A stretch of 64,000 bases of DNA from Kluyveromyces lactis (lineage: Eukaryota; Ascomycota; Saccharomycetes; Saccharomycetales; Saccharomycetaceae): contig NC_006042.1 of the NCBI RefSeq assembly GCF_000002515.2, positions 1,054,001 to 1,118,000 of the forward strand, in the 5' to 3' direction. The stretch's first letter is position 1. Every line of letters starts with the position of its first letter. Below are positions 43,039 to 55,100 of the stretch, in pieces. The notes below the pieces were generated by a model, which did not search any database, was not told the origin of the DNA, and worked only from the letters and a program-made list of their open reading frames with translations. A program made the translations under genes and the position numbers.

Positions 43039-43164
43039 AAAACACCTATCGAAGTGGTAAGGGAAATGGATGTGTGTCACTTGTTTATAGAGTTGTACTA
43101 TTCTGTTCGTAAAAACGTTCTATCGATAGAAAGTATGTCTTTCTTACGAGCCACCCATAGTGGC

Positions 43165-44154
43165 TTATTCATCAGAATCCATTATTCCACGCTCACCAAT
43201 GACATAAACGCACTCCTTTTCCGGCATATCAGGCGAATCTTGTAATTTCGCGACCCTTTCGTCACCTCTACCTTTTCTCAATAATATTCTTGTCGCACTT
43301 GCATGGGCTAAGACATGTCCTCCGACAGGTTTCCTACCATCGGCACTAGCAAACAAGGCAGAAGCACCGGGATCACTTTGAACTTGGTTGGTCATGAAAA
43401 CTGCGATATTGTTCTCCTCAGCGATACGATTCAATCTAGAAAGATGTTGGTTTAGTTTTTGCTGACGCTCGTTCAATTCCCCACGGCCTGAATAATCAAC
43501 TCTGAAATTGGCCATAATTGAGTCTACTATTAATAGTCTATATTCTCCTGAAGAGAGTTCCTCGCCAAGCTGTTCAAGTAACTCCATCTGATGCTCACTA
43601 TTGAGTGCCCTGGCGTACGAGATATTTTCAAGGCACACTTCGGGATCCAAATCATACCCTTGTGCTATCTGCTTGATTCTTTCTGGTCTGAAAGTACCCT
43701 CTGTATCAATATATGCAACCTTACCCTCAGGTCCATTTAGTTCTTTTGGTAATTGAGCTGTCACGCATAACGTATGGGATAATTGAGTCTTACCGCACCT
43801 AAACTCCCCAAACACCTCAGTTATGGACATTGTCATTATTCCTCCTCCTAGTACAGAATCGAATTGTTTCGACCCGGTAGAGATAGACATAACTGCTTGA
43901 CGAATCTGCCATTGCAGAGTTGCTGGAATAAAGCCAATGGTGATGATTTTATTGGCAGCTTCTTTAATCTTTTCTACCTTCACTTCCGATAACCCTCTAA
44001 CTTTACACAAATTCCTTCTGGTCGTCGACAAACAAGTGTTAACGGTAAATATACCAGCAGTCTTCAATTTAGTTATATCAGACGCGTTAATTCCGAAGTT
44101 TTGTAACTCATCAATATTGACCACATTGGTTTTAGTTTCTGTCTCTGTAGACAT
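43165..44154 (-). CDS. DMC1: Meiotic recombinase Dmc1
   Basis: Meiosis-specific RecA/Rad51-type strand-exchange protein. It has 329 residues (S. cerevisiae 334), with an N-terminal HhH domain (about 10-75), then the RecA core with Walker [10 protein letters not shown] near 114-122, Walker B LLIVDS near 209 and loop 2 [25 protein letters not shown]. It is one uninterrupted frame from ATG, although S. cerevisiae DMC1 has a short 5' intron. A URS1-like element lies 185 bp upstream. TMS1 is convergent on the left and ARX1 is upstream on the same strand. Confidence 0.97.
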   Translation of the reverse strand: MSTETETKTNVVNIDELQNFGINASDITKLKTAGIFTVNTCLSTTRRNLCKVRGLSEVKVEKIKEAANKIITIGFIPATLQWQIRQAVMSISTGSKQFDSVLGGGIMTMSITEVFGEFRCGKTQLSHTLCVTAQLPKELNGPEGKVAYIDTEGTFRPERIKQIAQGYDLDPEVCLENISYARALNSEHQMELLEQLGEELSSGEYRLLIVDSIMANFRVDYSGRGELNERQQKLNQHLSRLNRIAEENNIAVFMTNQVQSDPGASALFASADGRKPVGGHVLAHASATRILLRKGRGDERVAKLQDSPDMPEKECVYVIGERGIMDSDE

Positions 44155-44705
44155 GACAGCTTAAATAGAAATGGAATGGGACGTTTCAAGTAGAATGAAA
44201 TGCAAAGTTATTGGTTTTTAGGATCACCTTCTCGCTCCTAGTTATGTGCACTAGATATCTCGCTATGTCATATTCATTGGTAGTTGGGTTTGTTGATTTG
44301 GTTTCTGACTCCAAATCCTTTTTATACTAAAATCTAATTAGCCGCCATCATTTTGAACGTTTTGATAATCCTTCCGAAGCAAACACACTAATAGTAGAAG
44401 AACTAATGACAAAGTTGAGAGCTTGAGTTCTATTATGATTTTGCTAGTGTACAGATCTACAAGATACTTAGAAGTTGCTATTTATACATTGTTTTTGTTG
44501 CAATTGGTTGGTAAGAATAAAGACTCATAAGAACAAGACTCTTGGGCTACCGAAATCAAACGAGTATTGAATATAATATGAACTGGTGTATCAATGTAGA
44601 GTTATTGTGTGCAGATGCGAAAAGGGTGTTTGTGTATGAAATAGAATTTGTTATCTGTTGAAGTAGTTCTATCAAAGAAGGTAGTTAATACTGGTAATGA
44701 ATAAA
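44155..44705. other. DMC1 promoter interval; inversion breakpoint
   Basis: 551 bp between the DMC1 start and the ARX1 stop. It holds the URS1-like site at 44339. No ORF or RNA gene is supported. In the S. cerevisiae-based ancestral order SPO71, not ARX1, should follow, so one inversion breakpoint lies here. Confidence 0.5.
44339..44346 (+). promoter_or_regulatory. URS1-like Ume6 site upstream of DMC1
   Basis: TAGCCGCC matches 8 of 10 positions of URS1 (TAGCCGCCGA), the Ume6 site that represses early meiotic genes in mitosis and activates them with Ime1. It lies 185 bp upstream of the DMC1 ATG, where such sites are usual. Confidence 0.7.
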
Positions 44706-46421
44706 TTAGAATTTCATTTTCCATGGTTGAGTTTCTCTGATCTTCAAACCAAATCTCTTATCCTCGGACAATTGAGCCAGTTTGAATATACCTGCAACGA
44801 TATTGCTTGCAGTATCCATAGAGTAAACAGAATGAACCCAGTTAGATTTTAGGTTTCCGCTGATTCTTAGCAACTCTTCATCACAGATGGCTACAGTGAC
44901 ACATTGACGGACCACAGGAACTGGCGTAGAGTGTTTTTTTAGCAAGGATTTCAACTGTAGGTTGGACAAACCTAGTTTAGGTAGAGGAAGCTCGAAACCT
45001 GGGTATAAACCTTTATTCTTTGCCATGGCGTCATAACTTGACACACCGGATGGGTTTGTTAGATCCAAGATCTTAGCCCAAGGAACGTGTTTTACGATGG
45101 TGACATCTCTGTCGATTGTTAGGTAGTTGTTAGAAATTTCAGAAAGACCTAATCTGAATGGCTTGATTTCTTGCTTGATGGTTTCGAAATCAGGCTCCTG
45201 TACGTCCAATGGGAAAGAATCAGCGATATGAGCTAATTTGGTAGGGTATACACCTTGTTTATCCAATCTGGTCAACACTTGTCTAGCAGCTCTTAACTTT
45301 AGAACATGGCTCTTTGAAAAATCACGGCAGATGGCACCTGGTCTAGCCACCACATCAGAGGATTCAGATTTACCGGAGAATTGATCGACAGTGTGTAAAG
45401 TGATCAAACCTGGCTCCAATCCTTGCAATGGAGCCAACTTCAAATCGATCATGTAAACTTCACCCTTGACAACGGTAAAATCATCTGTTGGGACCACGGT
45501 ATCTTCGGTGATAAATGGGTTCTTACGCTTGACATCAACAGCAGTTTCATTGACGGTTCTAGCAAGCATAGCAGCTTCCTGATGAGACTCAGTCCAAATG
45601 ACACCTTTGAAGTCTCTTTCGACAATGATATTTTCGTTTTGACCAGAAAGGAATCTTTTGATTCTTCTGATACGAGAACCAGGCACAACGCAACAATTAT
45701 AAGATTGAGCAATGGTGTCAACTACGGTCCTAATCAAGGAACCAGTGACCTTCGTAGCGTTGAAATCAGCTGGAAGTTTGGTCAAATCGTTTGCAGCAGC
45801 TAATAAGTTAGTGACGGACTCAACAGCGATATGGGTGGCAGCTAGAGCATCAGCTTTACCACCTAGCAAAGCAGCTTCAGGTAGCAATTTTCCAGATTGG
45901 GCATCCTGAACGGTTGGGTAAATGACCACGGTGTGGGACACGTTACAAGTGTACCCATCGATGTGACAACCCAAAGTGATCTTAGCGACATCACCAACTT
46001 TCAAAAACCCAGACAAACTAGAAGTAACACCGTTACATAGCTCGATCGATTTGGTAGATCTAGATTTTTGGTTCCAACGGGACAAGTTTTCGATGTCATC
46101 CACTTCAGGACACCAGTTCTCGTTTATTTCATCGATATCAATACAAGTTGGCATTGAGATTCCCTTCTCGTTAACCTTATTGTTGAACTTAGTACTTAAA
46201 CAATCGGCTATGAACGAATCAGTCAATAAACAAAGTTGATGAATCGGTAGCGGCTCCATAGACTTCTCATGATACATCTTATTGATCAAACTGATCAAAA
46301 AGTTTAAAGCAGTCTGAGCAATTTGACCTGCAGTTCTATATTTCTCAATTGTTGGTTCGATCAATACATTCTTATCTTTCAATAACACCTGAGTGTCTTC
46401 CTTTGAGATTTGTAACGCCAT
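44706..46421 (-). CDS. ARX1: Arx1, pre-60S nuclear export factor
   Basis: Arx1 sits at the polypeptide exit tunnel of pre-60S particles and helps their export through the nuclear pore. It has a methionine-aminopeptidase fold without the catalytic metal site. The frame from 46442 opens at GTG; the first ATG gives [20 protein letters not shown], which aligns with the S. cerevisiae N-terminus, and 571 residues (S. cerevisiae 593). [39 protein letters not shown] and [19 protein letters not shown] are strongly conserved. PAC and RRPE elements upstream fit its ribosome role. Confidence 0.95.
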
Positions 46422-47428
46422 AGTACGGATAATTTTATCCACAAATTATTAGTATTAGCTGTTTTCTGATACAAAGGAGGGAACGATACACTATGATAAT
46501 GATGTAAGTATGTACCTCGTTTCTCTTTACCTCATCTCATCTCATCGCTTTAAAGTTTTCACTGATACTTTTTTTTTCCAAATTTCTTTCCTGGATACAA
46601 CCTTTCCTGCCACACAGCACTAAGATATTTCAAAAAATTTTCCAAAATATTACCCGGACCTCGATCAGAAGAGAATGAAAAAGAAATCACTTTCTGATCA
46701 CGTGCGCCAAAAGTATTAATATTCGGGTAATGTGTATCATTAGAACTCATGACCCGCATATTATCCGGGTAATAGATCTGCTGCCCATGTTCCACCCAAA
46801 CACCGCGCTGTGCACGTCACTTTTCCCACTCTTTCTAACAACAATCCCGTCTGTCTAATTGAATCAGCACAATAAACTCTACCTACACCAGACGAAACTG
46901 TCAGATATCCCATAATAAGTAGAATATCAATACTCTCCGCATCATCAGCTACCCAACGGTTCAAGTTTGACCCCAATTAGAGCAAAATTGACCTTGCTTA
47001 TACCCACTTCTTGTTATTTCAAGTCCCTTATCTATACCGACTGGCTGGCTACGAAATTTTTTGAAGTTTTTTTCCCAAGTTCACAAGTATTTAAAGGCGG
47101 ATTTAATTGTGAATATGATGAGAAACAGTTGTTGCGTGATTAAGAACCTTTTTTTGGTCTTTCAGTGATACTGAGCCAAGCAATTGATTAATTGACTGAC
47201 TGATTGATTGATTGATTGATTTTTGTCAAATTTTTTGGAACAAGGAATCGTTCATTAGTTGGCTTTTTTTTGTTTTAATATAGAATCAGGAACTCAGAGC
47301 TTCTTCTTCTTTATTTCTTCTCTATACAACATATTTTGCCATCACTACTGCTGAGTGTGTATTTGTGTGTTCTAATTGTTGGTCGCTATAGTAGTTAATA
47401 CCGAAAAGAACAATAAATTAGGCAAACC
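46422..47428. promoter_or_regulatory. Divergent ARX1/PDA1 promoter
   Basis: Recognised elements: PAC core CTCATCGC at 46541-46548; RRPE-like AAAAATTTTC at 46633-46642; Reb1 cores at 46650-46657, 46724-46730 and 46765-46772; Cbf1-type TCACGTG at 46698-46704; and a TGAY tetranucleotide run at 47193-47222. PAC and RRPE are nearest ARX1. The pyrimidine-rich stretch near 47300-47330 is probably the PDA1 leader region. No ORF is supported. Confidence 0.65.
47193..47222. repeat. TGAC/TGAT tetranucleotide repeat
   Basis: About seven TGAC/TGAT units in the PDA1 upstream region. Confidence 0.75.
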
Positions 47429-48667
47429 ATGCTATCTTTGAAAGCTCAATCCTCTGTGGTTGGGAAGTCCAGCTCTTTGAGATTGGTTAGAAACTTTTCT
47501 AAAAACGTCCGTGCTTTGTCCCAGGTTGCTGATGAAACTAAGCCAGGTGATGATGACCTAGTTCAAATTGATTTGCCAGAAACCTCTTTTGAAGGTTATC
47601 TTTTGGATGTTCCTGAATTAAGTTATCAAACCACCAAGTCCAATTTGCTACAAATGTACAAGGATATGATTATCGTTAGAAGAATGGAAATGGCCTGTGA
47701 CGCTTTGTACAAGGCTAAGAAAATTAGAGGTTTCTGTCACTCCTCTGTCGGTCAAGAAGCCATTGCCGTTGGTATTGAAAACGCTATCACTAAGCGTGAT
47801 ACCGTCATCACCTCTTACAGATGTCATGGTTTCACCTACATGAGAGGTGCTGCTGTTCAAGCTGTGTTGGCTGAATTGATGGGTAGAAGAACTGGTGTGT
47901 CCTTCGGTAAGGGTGGTTCCATGCACTTGTACGCCCCTGGTTTCTACGGTGGTAATGGTATCGTTGGTGCCCAAGTCCCATTGGGTGCTGGTTTGGCCTT
48001 CGCTCATCAATACAAACACGAAGATGCTTGTTCTTTTGCCTTGTACGGTGATGGTGCCTCTAACCAAGGTCAAGTTTTCGAATCCTTCAACATGGCCAAG
48101 TTATGGAACTTACCAGCCGTCTTCTGTTGTGAAAACAACAAGTACGGTATGGGTACCGCTGCCGCAAGATCTTCAGCCATGACTGAATACTTCAAGCGTG
48201 GTCAATACATTCCTGGTTTGAAGGTTAACGGTATGGATATCTTGGCTGTTTACCAAGCTTCCAAGTTCGCTAAGGACTGGACTGTCTCCGGTAACGGTCC
48301 AATCGTTCTTGAATACGAAACTTACAGATATGGTGGTCACTCTATGTCTGATCCAGGTACTACTTACAGAACCAGAGATGAAATCCAACACATGAGATCT
48401 AAGAACGATCCAATTGCAGGTTTAAAGATGCACTTATTGGAATTGGGTATCGCCACGGAAGATGAAATTAAGGCTTACGACAAGGCTGCTAGAAAGTACG
48501 TCGATGAGCAAGTCGAATTAGCTGATGCTGCCCCAGCTCCAGAAGCTAAGATGTCCATCTTGTTCGAGGATGTCTACGTTCCAGGTTCTGAAACTCCAAC
48601 CCTAAGAGGTAGATTGCAAGAAGATACTTGGGATTTTGCTAAGAAGAGCTTTGCTTTCAGAGATTAG
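47429..48667 (+). CDS. PDA1: Pyruvate dehydrogenase E1 alpha subunit, mitochondrial
   Basis: Alpha chain of the thiamine-diphosphate E1 enzyme that decarboxylates pyruvate in the mitochondrial matrix. It has 412 residues (S. cerevisiae 420). The N-terminus (MLSLKAQSSVVGKSSSLRLVRNFSKN) is an Arg/Ser/Lys-rich targeting peptide with a likely cleavage near residue 25-33. The ThDP motif GDGASNQG starts near 207 and ends with the CENNKYGMG block. The regulatory phosphorylation loop YRYGGHSMSDPGTTYR lies near 300-315, with the target serine in HSMSD. Codon use is strongly biased to abundant yeast codons (GGT, GCT, AGA, AAG), so expression is high. A long antisense frame inside it is a by-product of this bias. 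Confidence 0.98.
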   Translation: MLSLKAQSSVVGKSSSLRLVRNFSKNVRALSQVADETKPGDDDLVQIDLPETSFEGYLLDVPELSYQTTKSNLLQMYKDMIIVRRMEMACDALYKAKKIRGFCHSSVGQEAIAVGIENAITKRDTVITSYRCHGFTYMRGAAVQAVLAELMGRRTGVSFGKGGSMHLYAPGFYGGNGIVGAQVPLGAGLAFAHQYKHEDACSFALYGDGASNQGQVFESFNMAKLWNLPAVFCCENNKYGMGTAAARSSAMTEYFKRGQYIPGLKVNGMDILAVYQASKFAKDWTVSGNGPIVLEYETYRYGGHSMSDPGTTYRTRDEIQHMRSKNDPIAGLKMHLLELGIATEDEIKAYDKAARKYVDEQVELADAAPAPEAKMSILFEDVYVPGSETPTLRGRLQEDTWDFAKKSFAFRD

Positions 48668-49907
48668 AGCAAGAACGAATTAGGTAATTGAACGTTAAAG
48701 TTAACTTCTTTGCGTTTATCCTTTTTTTTATTCCCATCTCTCTACTCTTCCCTTTTCGAAAGACAACTATATTCCTATAAACTGCCCTTTCACAATATTA
48801 TGCTATAAGGTTCACAAGATGATACTATTTGTATAGTGCATCTGCTATTTTCCACCAATCAATATTAAAGTACCAAAATCATAAAAAAACACCTTTTAGA
48901 TACAAGTGTTTTTTATTCATTTCATTCACGGTATGGTTTCTATTCAGATAACTGTTTTTTTCGGTTTTAAAACATGAATGTTCATCTGTGACTTCTCATT
49001 CTCTCTCTCTCCATGAGACTTCGTTGATGCTTATTCTCAATGCCGAGAACATTATCTGGTTACTGATGCCTGCCATTACGGATTACCTGCGTTTTAATTT
49101 CTTCCCAAACAAAACAACGATACAGAATTTTCTCATTACTCCCAAAAACTACCTCAATAATTCGTGCTACAATCTTCTTTTCTTACGTTGATCTTGCGCC
49201 TGTTATAAACATGATTTATTGTGAACTAGGTTTTGTAAACTAATCTGACATTGTTCTTCACCATAAATTGTCTCTCCCCTTTTTGGTTGCTACGATACAA
49301 TGTCGTCAAATGCGAAGCCGCATATTAGACAGATGAAAAGTTACAATACCTTGTCCATCATTGAATCATCTACTCACCTTTCTAATGACTGATCTCACGA
49401 CGACTTACCCCAATAATCATCTCATCTCTATTTACTAGACTTACATCTAGTCTATATATAAATTGTATTTACTGAATTAAAGTATCATAGATATACTAGA
49501 GACAGTTTTGTCACCCTGGTTCCAGAGTCACTGCAGGACCCTACTCATCGACTTCCTAAAATGTACACTTTGTCCTGATTTCATCACTATCTCTGTTTTC
49601 ATTTAAGGGAAGAAAATTATTCATTACTTAAGACCGTTGATGTTTAAATCTGAAACAACCTCAAAATGGCATCATGATGAAAGGGGAAAATATAGTGATT
49701 GCAGATTCCGGGAGATTTGAGATTCTTTTAGTGAATTCTCCAAAGTAGCTACCATGATATCGTTACTTATGTGCTAATCTATCAATTGAATAACTGAACA
49801 ATTATTGTTCAAAGTATTAAGAATACATCCAAAAGTCTTCAAACTTTAAGGAATTTAAGAGTAACACTACGGCTGACTAGAGCATATTAACTATTACTTT
49901 GCTAGAA
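48668..49907. other. PDA1 3' flank and STE5 promoter
   Basis: 1,240 bp with no supported gene. A pheromone-response-like TGAAACA lies at 49651-49657 and a TATATAAA-type sequence near 49453-49462. The frame extending STE5 upstream to 49899 opens at TTG and is not used. Confidence 0.5.
49651..49657 (+). promoter_or_regulatory. Pheromone response element (Ste12-type) upstream of STE5
   Basis: TGAAACA is the exact PRE consensus and lies 251 bp upstream of the STE5 ATG. A single heptamer can occur by chance, but it fits a mating-pathway gene. Confidence 0.4.
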
Positions 49908-52148
49908 ATGTCTAGAGGTAATACATCATCAATGAATTCTCAGGATATCTTATTTCAATTGACTAATGTGGGATCCTCCCCGGTGCCTAAACTGGATACA
50001 GGATCCACTTCAGGGTCCAATACCTCATCGCCAAGAAGATGGACAGAGCTTTTTTCTAAGAAGAGAGTGAAGACGCCTTCAGTTGGTACTCCATCGACTG
50101 CATCATCCATGATATCTTCCTTCTATGATAGTTCTCCCATAAGACCAGTGTCAAAACAGCATCCTAAGCACCTCCTGGTAGATCCGATCATGCCGCCTCC
50201 ACCCATAATGCTCTCTCCCATTGGACATGAGACCTTAGGAAAGAAGCCCACTCGAAAAAATGGTAATAAGTCTTGGAAAAATGAGAGATGTTGCATATGC
50301 GGAGATCTTTGTTCGTTCAAGGGTTCTAATGAGAAGGTAATCCCTTTGGAGTGTAACCATATGTGTCATGAAGATTGTTTAATGGTGAGTTTACGACCTC
50401 TTCCTCATAAATCAAACCTGTATGATGCCTTGCCGAAATGCGACATCTGTAGTATGTCATGCATACCGGGACAGGAAGATATGCGACAGAAGGTAAGGTC
50501 ACACTTGTTAACCTTACCTGATGACGGTGAAAGTGTTGGACTCGAACCGTATAATCCTCAAGAAAACTACGAGCGGATAAAATTGTGCGATGCAGACCTC
50601 TTACCCAAGCACTCAGGTAATGATGAAACGTTTCCACATTTGCAGACTACTAGAACAACTGCAAGAAATAACGATATCAGGTTATCTTTTGCATTTTCTT
50701 TGAAACCAGGGAAAACGGTTACTCCATCTCTTCGAGATTCCATCCGTTTGCATAGGAGTCGCAGTATAAAAAGAAGATCCAACTTCAGAGGAAGTACGGT
50801 TTCTGGCTTGTCGTCCATCGTATCATCTTCCTCGAAAGATGACTGTCAACTGCCTTCTTTGCACGTTCAAAGGCAGTATTTCATTCAAGCGTTTTTGAAT
50901 AGTTTTAGCGAAGTCAAGCCTTGGGAAATTGATGCTAAATATGGACTCTTACGATTGATAGATAATTTTTTGATATCATTAGATGGCATAAATTTCCAAC
51001 ACCAGGTTTGCTACCTATTTTCGGAATATTTACTAGTATGTCGACCATCTCCTGCTACTTCGGCAAATGTTCTTCAATTCTCGAGCTACCGTTGTTTCCA
51101 ATTGAATAATCCTCCTGAACTAGATTTATTAGATGCAACTACTCTTGAATCAAAATCTCGTTCTGGGGAAAGAATTCTTATTAAACCTTATGGGTTGGAT
51201 ACAAAAGCTTTAGAAAAATGGATAACAGCTCTATTTGATCTTACTTTGCCGTTCGGAAATTATGATTTCACTTCGATCAAGGTTCCCGAATTTGTGGCTT
51301 GCATTCCTAGCACCAATGATACAGGTACAATCATTGTCAGACGACAGAGTACCTTAAATGAAACCCTTATCCCTAAAACAATTCGAGATTCATCCGTGTT
51401 AACCTCAATATCATCCATTTTGTCCATCAAAAGAGCAACACCAAATGAATTAAATTTGGTGTTGCAATTAGATAAAAGAAAGACTAATGAAGATAATATC
51501 GTCTCGATCAAGAACGTCATTTTAGCTTTGACTTGGAAGTTTTCTACTTTTAACTGCTGTATTGTTGATGTTGAAGGAATGGTCATCAATTGCGGAACTG
51601 CTAACGATGTTCTCAATTCGTTGGCTGGTCCGATAAAAAGTAATGGTAATCAACCATTCTCTCCAGATCTTTTACACCAATTATGGTATCGGCAAAAACA
51701 GAAAATATGCAAAAATGTTGGGGTTGTTGTTTTATCAAACTCATCCATGGAGAATGGTAAATCATGTCTTTTTAGCGATTATCGAATATTCGCTGATGCA
51801 GGCAAACGGCATCCAAATGAATTAAAAATAAAAGTAGGCTTTCTGAATGTAGATTATAGTGATAATATCAAAGAACTCGTTGAAATTCAGGACTGGAACG
51901 AATTGCTTGAAGCTGTTGCCTATAGTTTTAATTTGAGCTTTGATGATGATTTAGATAGTAGTGACTGTGTCAGTACCTCCTCTAGTGATTTTGAAGTGGA
52001 TTCAGTTCCAGATAAGAATAGAACATTCCGGCTTTCATCACCTATATCCTGGGAAAATCACGTACAGGCTGACTTGACAGGATCTATGAATGGTATTAGT
52101 GAATCTATTGAAGACCGGCAATCAAATCATATGTACGACTATTTATAA
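49908..52148 (+). CDS. STE5: Ste5, mating MAPK scaffold
   Basis: Scaffold that binds G-beta/gamma (Ste4/Ste18), Ste11, Ste7 and Fus3 at the membrane. It has 746 residues from the first ATG (S. cerevisiae 917). A Ser-rich N-terminus with a basic segment (FSKKRVKT, near 50) that may act as the membrane-binding/NLS region precedes a RING-H2 domain: Cys129 and Cys131, then CNHMCHEDC and CDIC, ending near 185. The PH-like domain lies near 310-450 and the VWA-like domain, which promotes Fus3 phosphorylation by Ste7, is in the C-terminal third. The convergent neighbour SPO71 confirms YDR103W-YDR104C synteny; the two stop codons overlap. Confidence 0.9.
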   Translation: MSRGNTSSMNSQDILFQLTNVGSSPVPKLDTGSTSGSNTSSPRRWTELFSKKRVKTPSVGTPSTASSMISSFYDSSPIRPVSKQHPKHLLVDPIMPPPPIMLSPIGHETLGKKPTRKNGNKSWKNERCCICGDLCSFKGSNEKVIPLECNHMCHEDCLMVSLRPLPHKSNLYDALPKCDICSMSCIPGQEDMRQKVRSHLLTLPDDGESVGLEPYNPQENYERIKLCDADLLPKHSGNDETFPHLQTTRTTARNNDIRLSFAFSLKPGKTVTPSLRDSIRLHRSRSIKRRSNFRGSTVSGLSSIVSSSSKDDCQLPSLHVQRQYFIQAFLNSFSEVKPWEIDAKYGLLRLIDNFLISLDGINFQHQVCYLFSEYLLVCRPSPATSANVLQFSSYRCFQLNNPPELDLLDATTLESKSRSGERILIKPYGLDTKALEKWITALFDLTLPFGNYDFTSIKVPEFVACIPSTNDTGTIIVRRQSTLNETLIPKTIRDSSVLTSISSILSIKRATPNELNLVLQLDKRKTNEDNIVSIKNVILALTWKFSTFNCCIVDVEGMVINCGTANDVLNSLAGPIKSNGNQPFSPDLLHQLWYRQKQKICKNVGVVVLSNSSMENGKSCLFSDYRIFADAGKRHPNELKIKVGFLNVDYSDNIKELVEIQDWNELLEAVAYSFNLSFDDDLDSSDCVSTSSSDFEVDSVPDKNRTFRLSSPISWENHVQADLTGSMNGISESIEDRQSNHMYDYL

Positions 52149-55100
52149 CATTTTCACTCTCTCTAATTCATCATATATTTTTACCATCCACAAATCTCTC
52201 TCTTGCCTGGATCGACACATAAAAATCATCGATTTTCCCGAGACTCCAAGTTTATCAACAACGTGAAATTTTGAAGAGTCCGGAGTTTCTGGTGTTATTA
52301 CTGAACTTAACATTATCCTTTTGTTTGGAAACCACATAACAAAAGTCCTACTACTCTCTTCATCCATGCTTTTCCATCCGTCAGCATACACTCTTGAGAG
52401 ACTATGAGAACCTGGATTAATAGAGTTAAAGTCTTTGTCTCGGTCCAAGAGTTCCTGTTCACTGAGGGCACCTGAATATAGATAGCATTTCTCTATCGGA
52501 ATCGTTAAAAAATGTCTATACTTTGTCGAATCTTTCGCGTAGCCCCTTATGGATCTATCGAAACAGTGGTACAACATTATAAACCCAGGAATCAACACCA
52601 TGAAATGCTTGTTGAATACTGAATGTTTTCTGGATTTATGATAAATTAATCCTTGGTGTATTATAGGACGCGACAAAGCATGAGCGCTGACGTTGTAAAT
52701 ATGATCGTTTGTTGTTGATAATTCTGTCATCCATTTCGGAACAAATGCAGATATGTGCTTTTCCTGAAGTTCAGTTATATTGAAGGTGTTGAGATTCTTT
52801 ATTTTCAAATCCCAGAGAAGCTGTCGATCAGCAGCTAGTCTTCGCTTCCAGTAGAAGGCTATTTCACGTAGTCGTGATAACCACTCTTGACATGTCTCCG
52901 GATCAGGCGCCATGAGTAGTTTACTGACATTTTTACCAATTACTAACTCTATAATAGAAGACTTCGTTGCTTCAAGTGTTTGACTATTCTTCCATACCAT
53001 ATTATTTGCTTCATTCCATATTTTCATGGTCTTAATATTGAAGCCCGATGCATCTAAAAGCTTGATATCTGTACAACGAGTCAAGTCAATGCAATTATCC
53101 GCTTTGAGTATTAGTGATATTTTTCTCAGGAATGATCTACTAGCTCTTGCGTCGTGACTTTCAAATTCCGCAGTTGTTATATTCTCGTTTAACCAAGCGA
53201 AATGACCATTCTCATCTAATGGATATGGATTATCTTCGTACACTCTAGGCATGGTTTCAATTAAGTCATCTAGCCTGGCTTTATCTAATACTACTCCGAA
53301 TGGATCGATTACGTCATCTTCCGGTAGTGGTGGTGTAGCCTTAACGGATCTAGTCCTAAAAAAGAGCCCGTTTGAAGTGAACCAGTAGGAAAGCTTAAAA
53401 TAGGGATGTGAGAGTTTATATTCATTTTTATCGCTGAAAACAATATTGTTTTCAGATAAAAAACCCTCAATTGGCGAGGGCTCATTAATGACCTTAACGG
53501 TATCAGTGTGATTATCGATGGGTTTCTGTATGGATCTGGGGTAAGTTTTAAGCCTACGATATTCAAATATGTGAGATTTTCTCAAAACAAATGTTCCGTA
53601 CAACAAATCAGTTTGATTGCCGTAAGACCATTCAATCCTATCGTAATGTTTCCAACATAGTCCCATTAGTATATTGGAAGCATCCCATTTTTTAACCTCA
53701 TGTAAATATCCAAGTTGTATAAGCGTCTCACGTATAACTAGCTTCAAATATCTTAATATTGGAAGTTGTGCTACACGGTATCCATTTTCTAGTTGGAATA
53801 TTTTCATCACTTCCTCCTCTTCTGCCGCCTTCTTTGCTAATTTCCTTCTTATTATTTCTGGGAGATCTACATTTAGTGATAAATTTACTATTGGAATATG
53901 GATGTCAATGTCACAAGGTTGTGCTGCAGGACCAATGCTGGATCTCAAAAATACCAACCACCTACTAGATGATAATAGATTATCACATCGGAATATGAAA
54001 ATTTTCAAAGGGGAAAATTGTTTCTTCGATGTTGCTGTTTTCGTTTTTGCATTATCCGCAAACCTCATTTCTTGTGTTAATAGGTCATCTTGTTTGACAA
54101 TGCAAATACTTTTGTCCAAAGAATTATAAAATTCAACAAGGCATTTCTTATCTAAATCAAACTGAATCTTGCAATGCCATGGTTTTCTATCCTTTGTTAC
54201 TATTGGTTTAATTTTTCTTGAAGTGTAAAGTTGTAGCCTTACTGGAGCATCCGGGTTTCCCGTCCCTCTAGCTACAACGAAATACTCTTTCCATCGTTCA
54301 TAAATTCTAGTATCTACTGGTTCATCTTCGGAGAAATGAGGGGGAATTACTCTGGCAGTTAAAGCTTGCTTAACCATAACAATCATCTTTTCCATCTTGA
54401 TGATTTTCCCAATTTTAGTACTATCTAAAGTGATTCTATTATGTTCTGGGGAGGGTTTTTCCCAAAAACTCCCGAAATGAGCGTCTGGTACCACGGCACT
54501 AATCTTTTTGCCAATAGCTTTGAAAGGGGTATAATGTGCATGCGAATTATTGATTCTTGTCTGCTCCTCTCGAGTAATCGGTTGAGGAATCGGCTTTAGT
54601 ATTTTAAGTGGATCTTTACTGTTGAGTGAACTTCTTCTCGACGTAAAAGATCGGAATGTCTGTCTCGTTGGATGTCTGAAAATAAGACGTTGGTTAGCAT
54701 TTTCTTTGTTTAGTGTGTAGGTCCTTACATCTAAAGATCTTGTTTCATTGTCGTCTAGTACAGAAAAATCGGTAGGTGCTTCATTGTACTCGAGAGATTG
54801 TTCTTCAAGATCCGAATTTACTGTGCTTTCTCCATCATGGCCAATTAACGGATCCTCAAAATGCATTACATCAGCATCATTTCCACGATGCGCATCACTG
54901 GTTAGCCCTGATGGACTTTGCTGCACTACACTAGGTGAATTCAAGCTTCCATTCTGTAATGACGCTTCGCCGTCGTCTTCGTCATTATCATCATCATCAT
55001 AAACAGTGACAAGTTTAGAGGGTTTAACGTTTTCATCGAAAGCTTTGTTCTTATCTGCGGAATGATACTGCCTCCAATGTATGAATCTTGTCTCCTTACC

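Noticed and set aside
47648-48073. 141-residue antisense ORF inside PDA1
   Set aside because: It is a shadow produced by the strong codon bias of PDA1; its composition is unnatural and it has no ATG-based family match.
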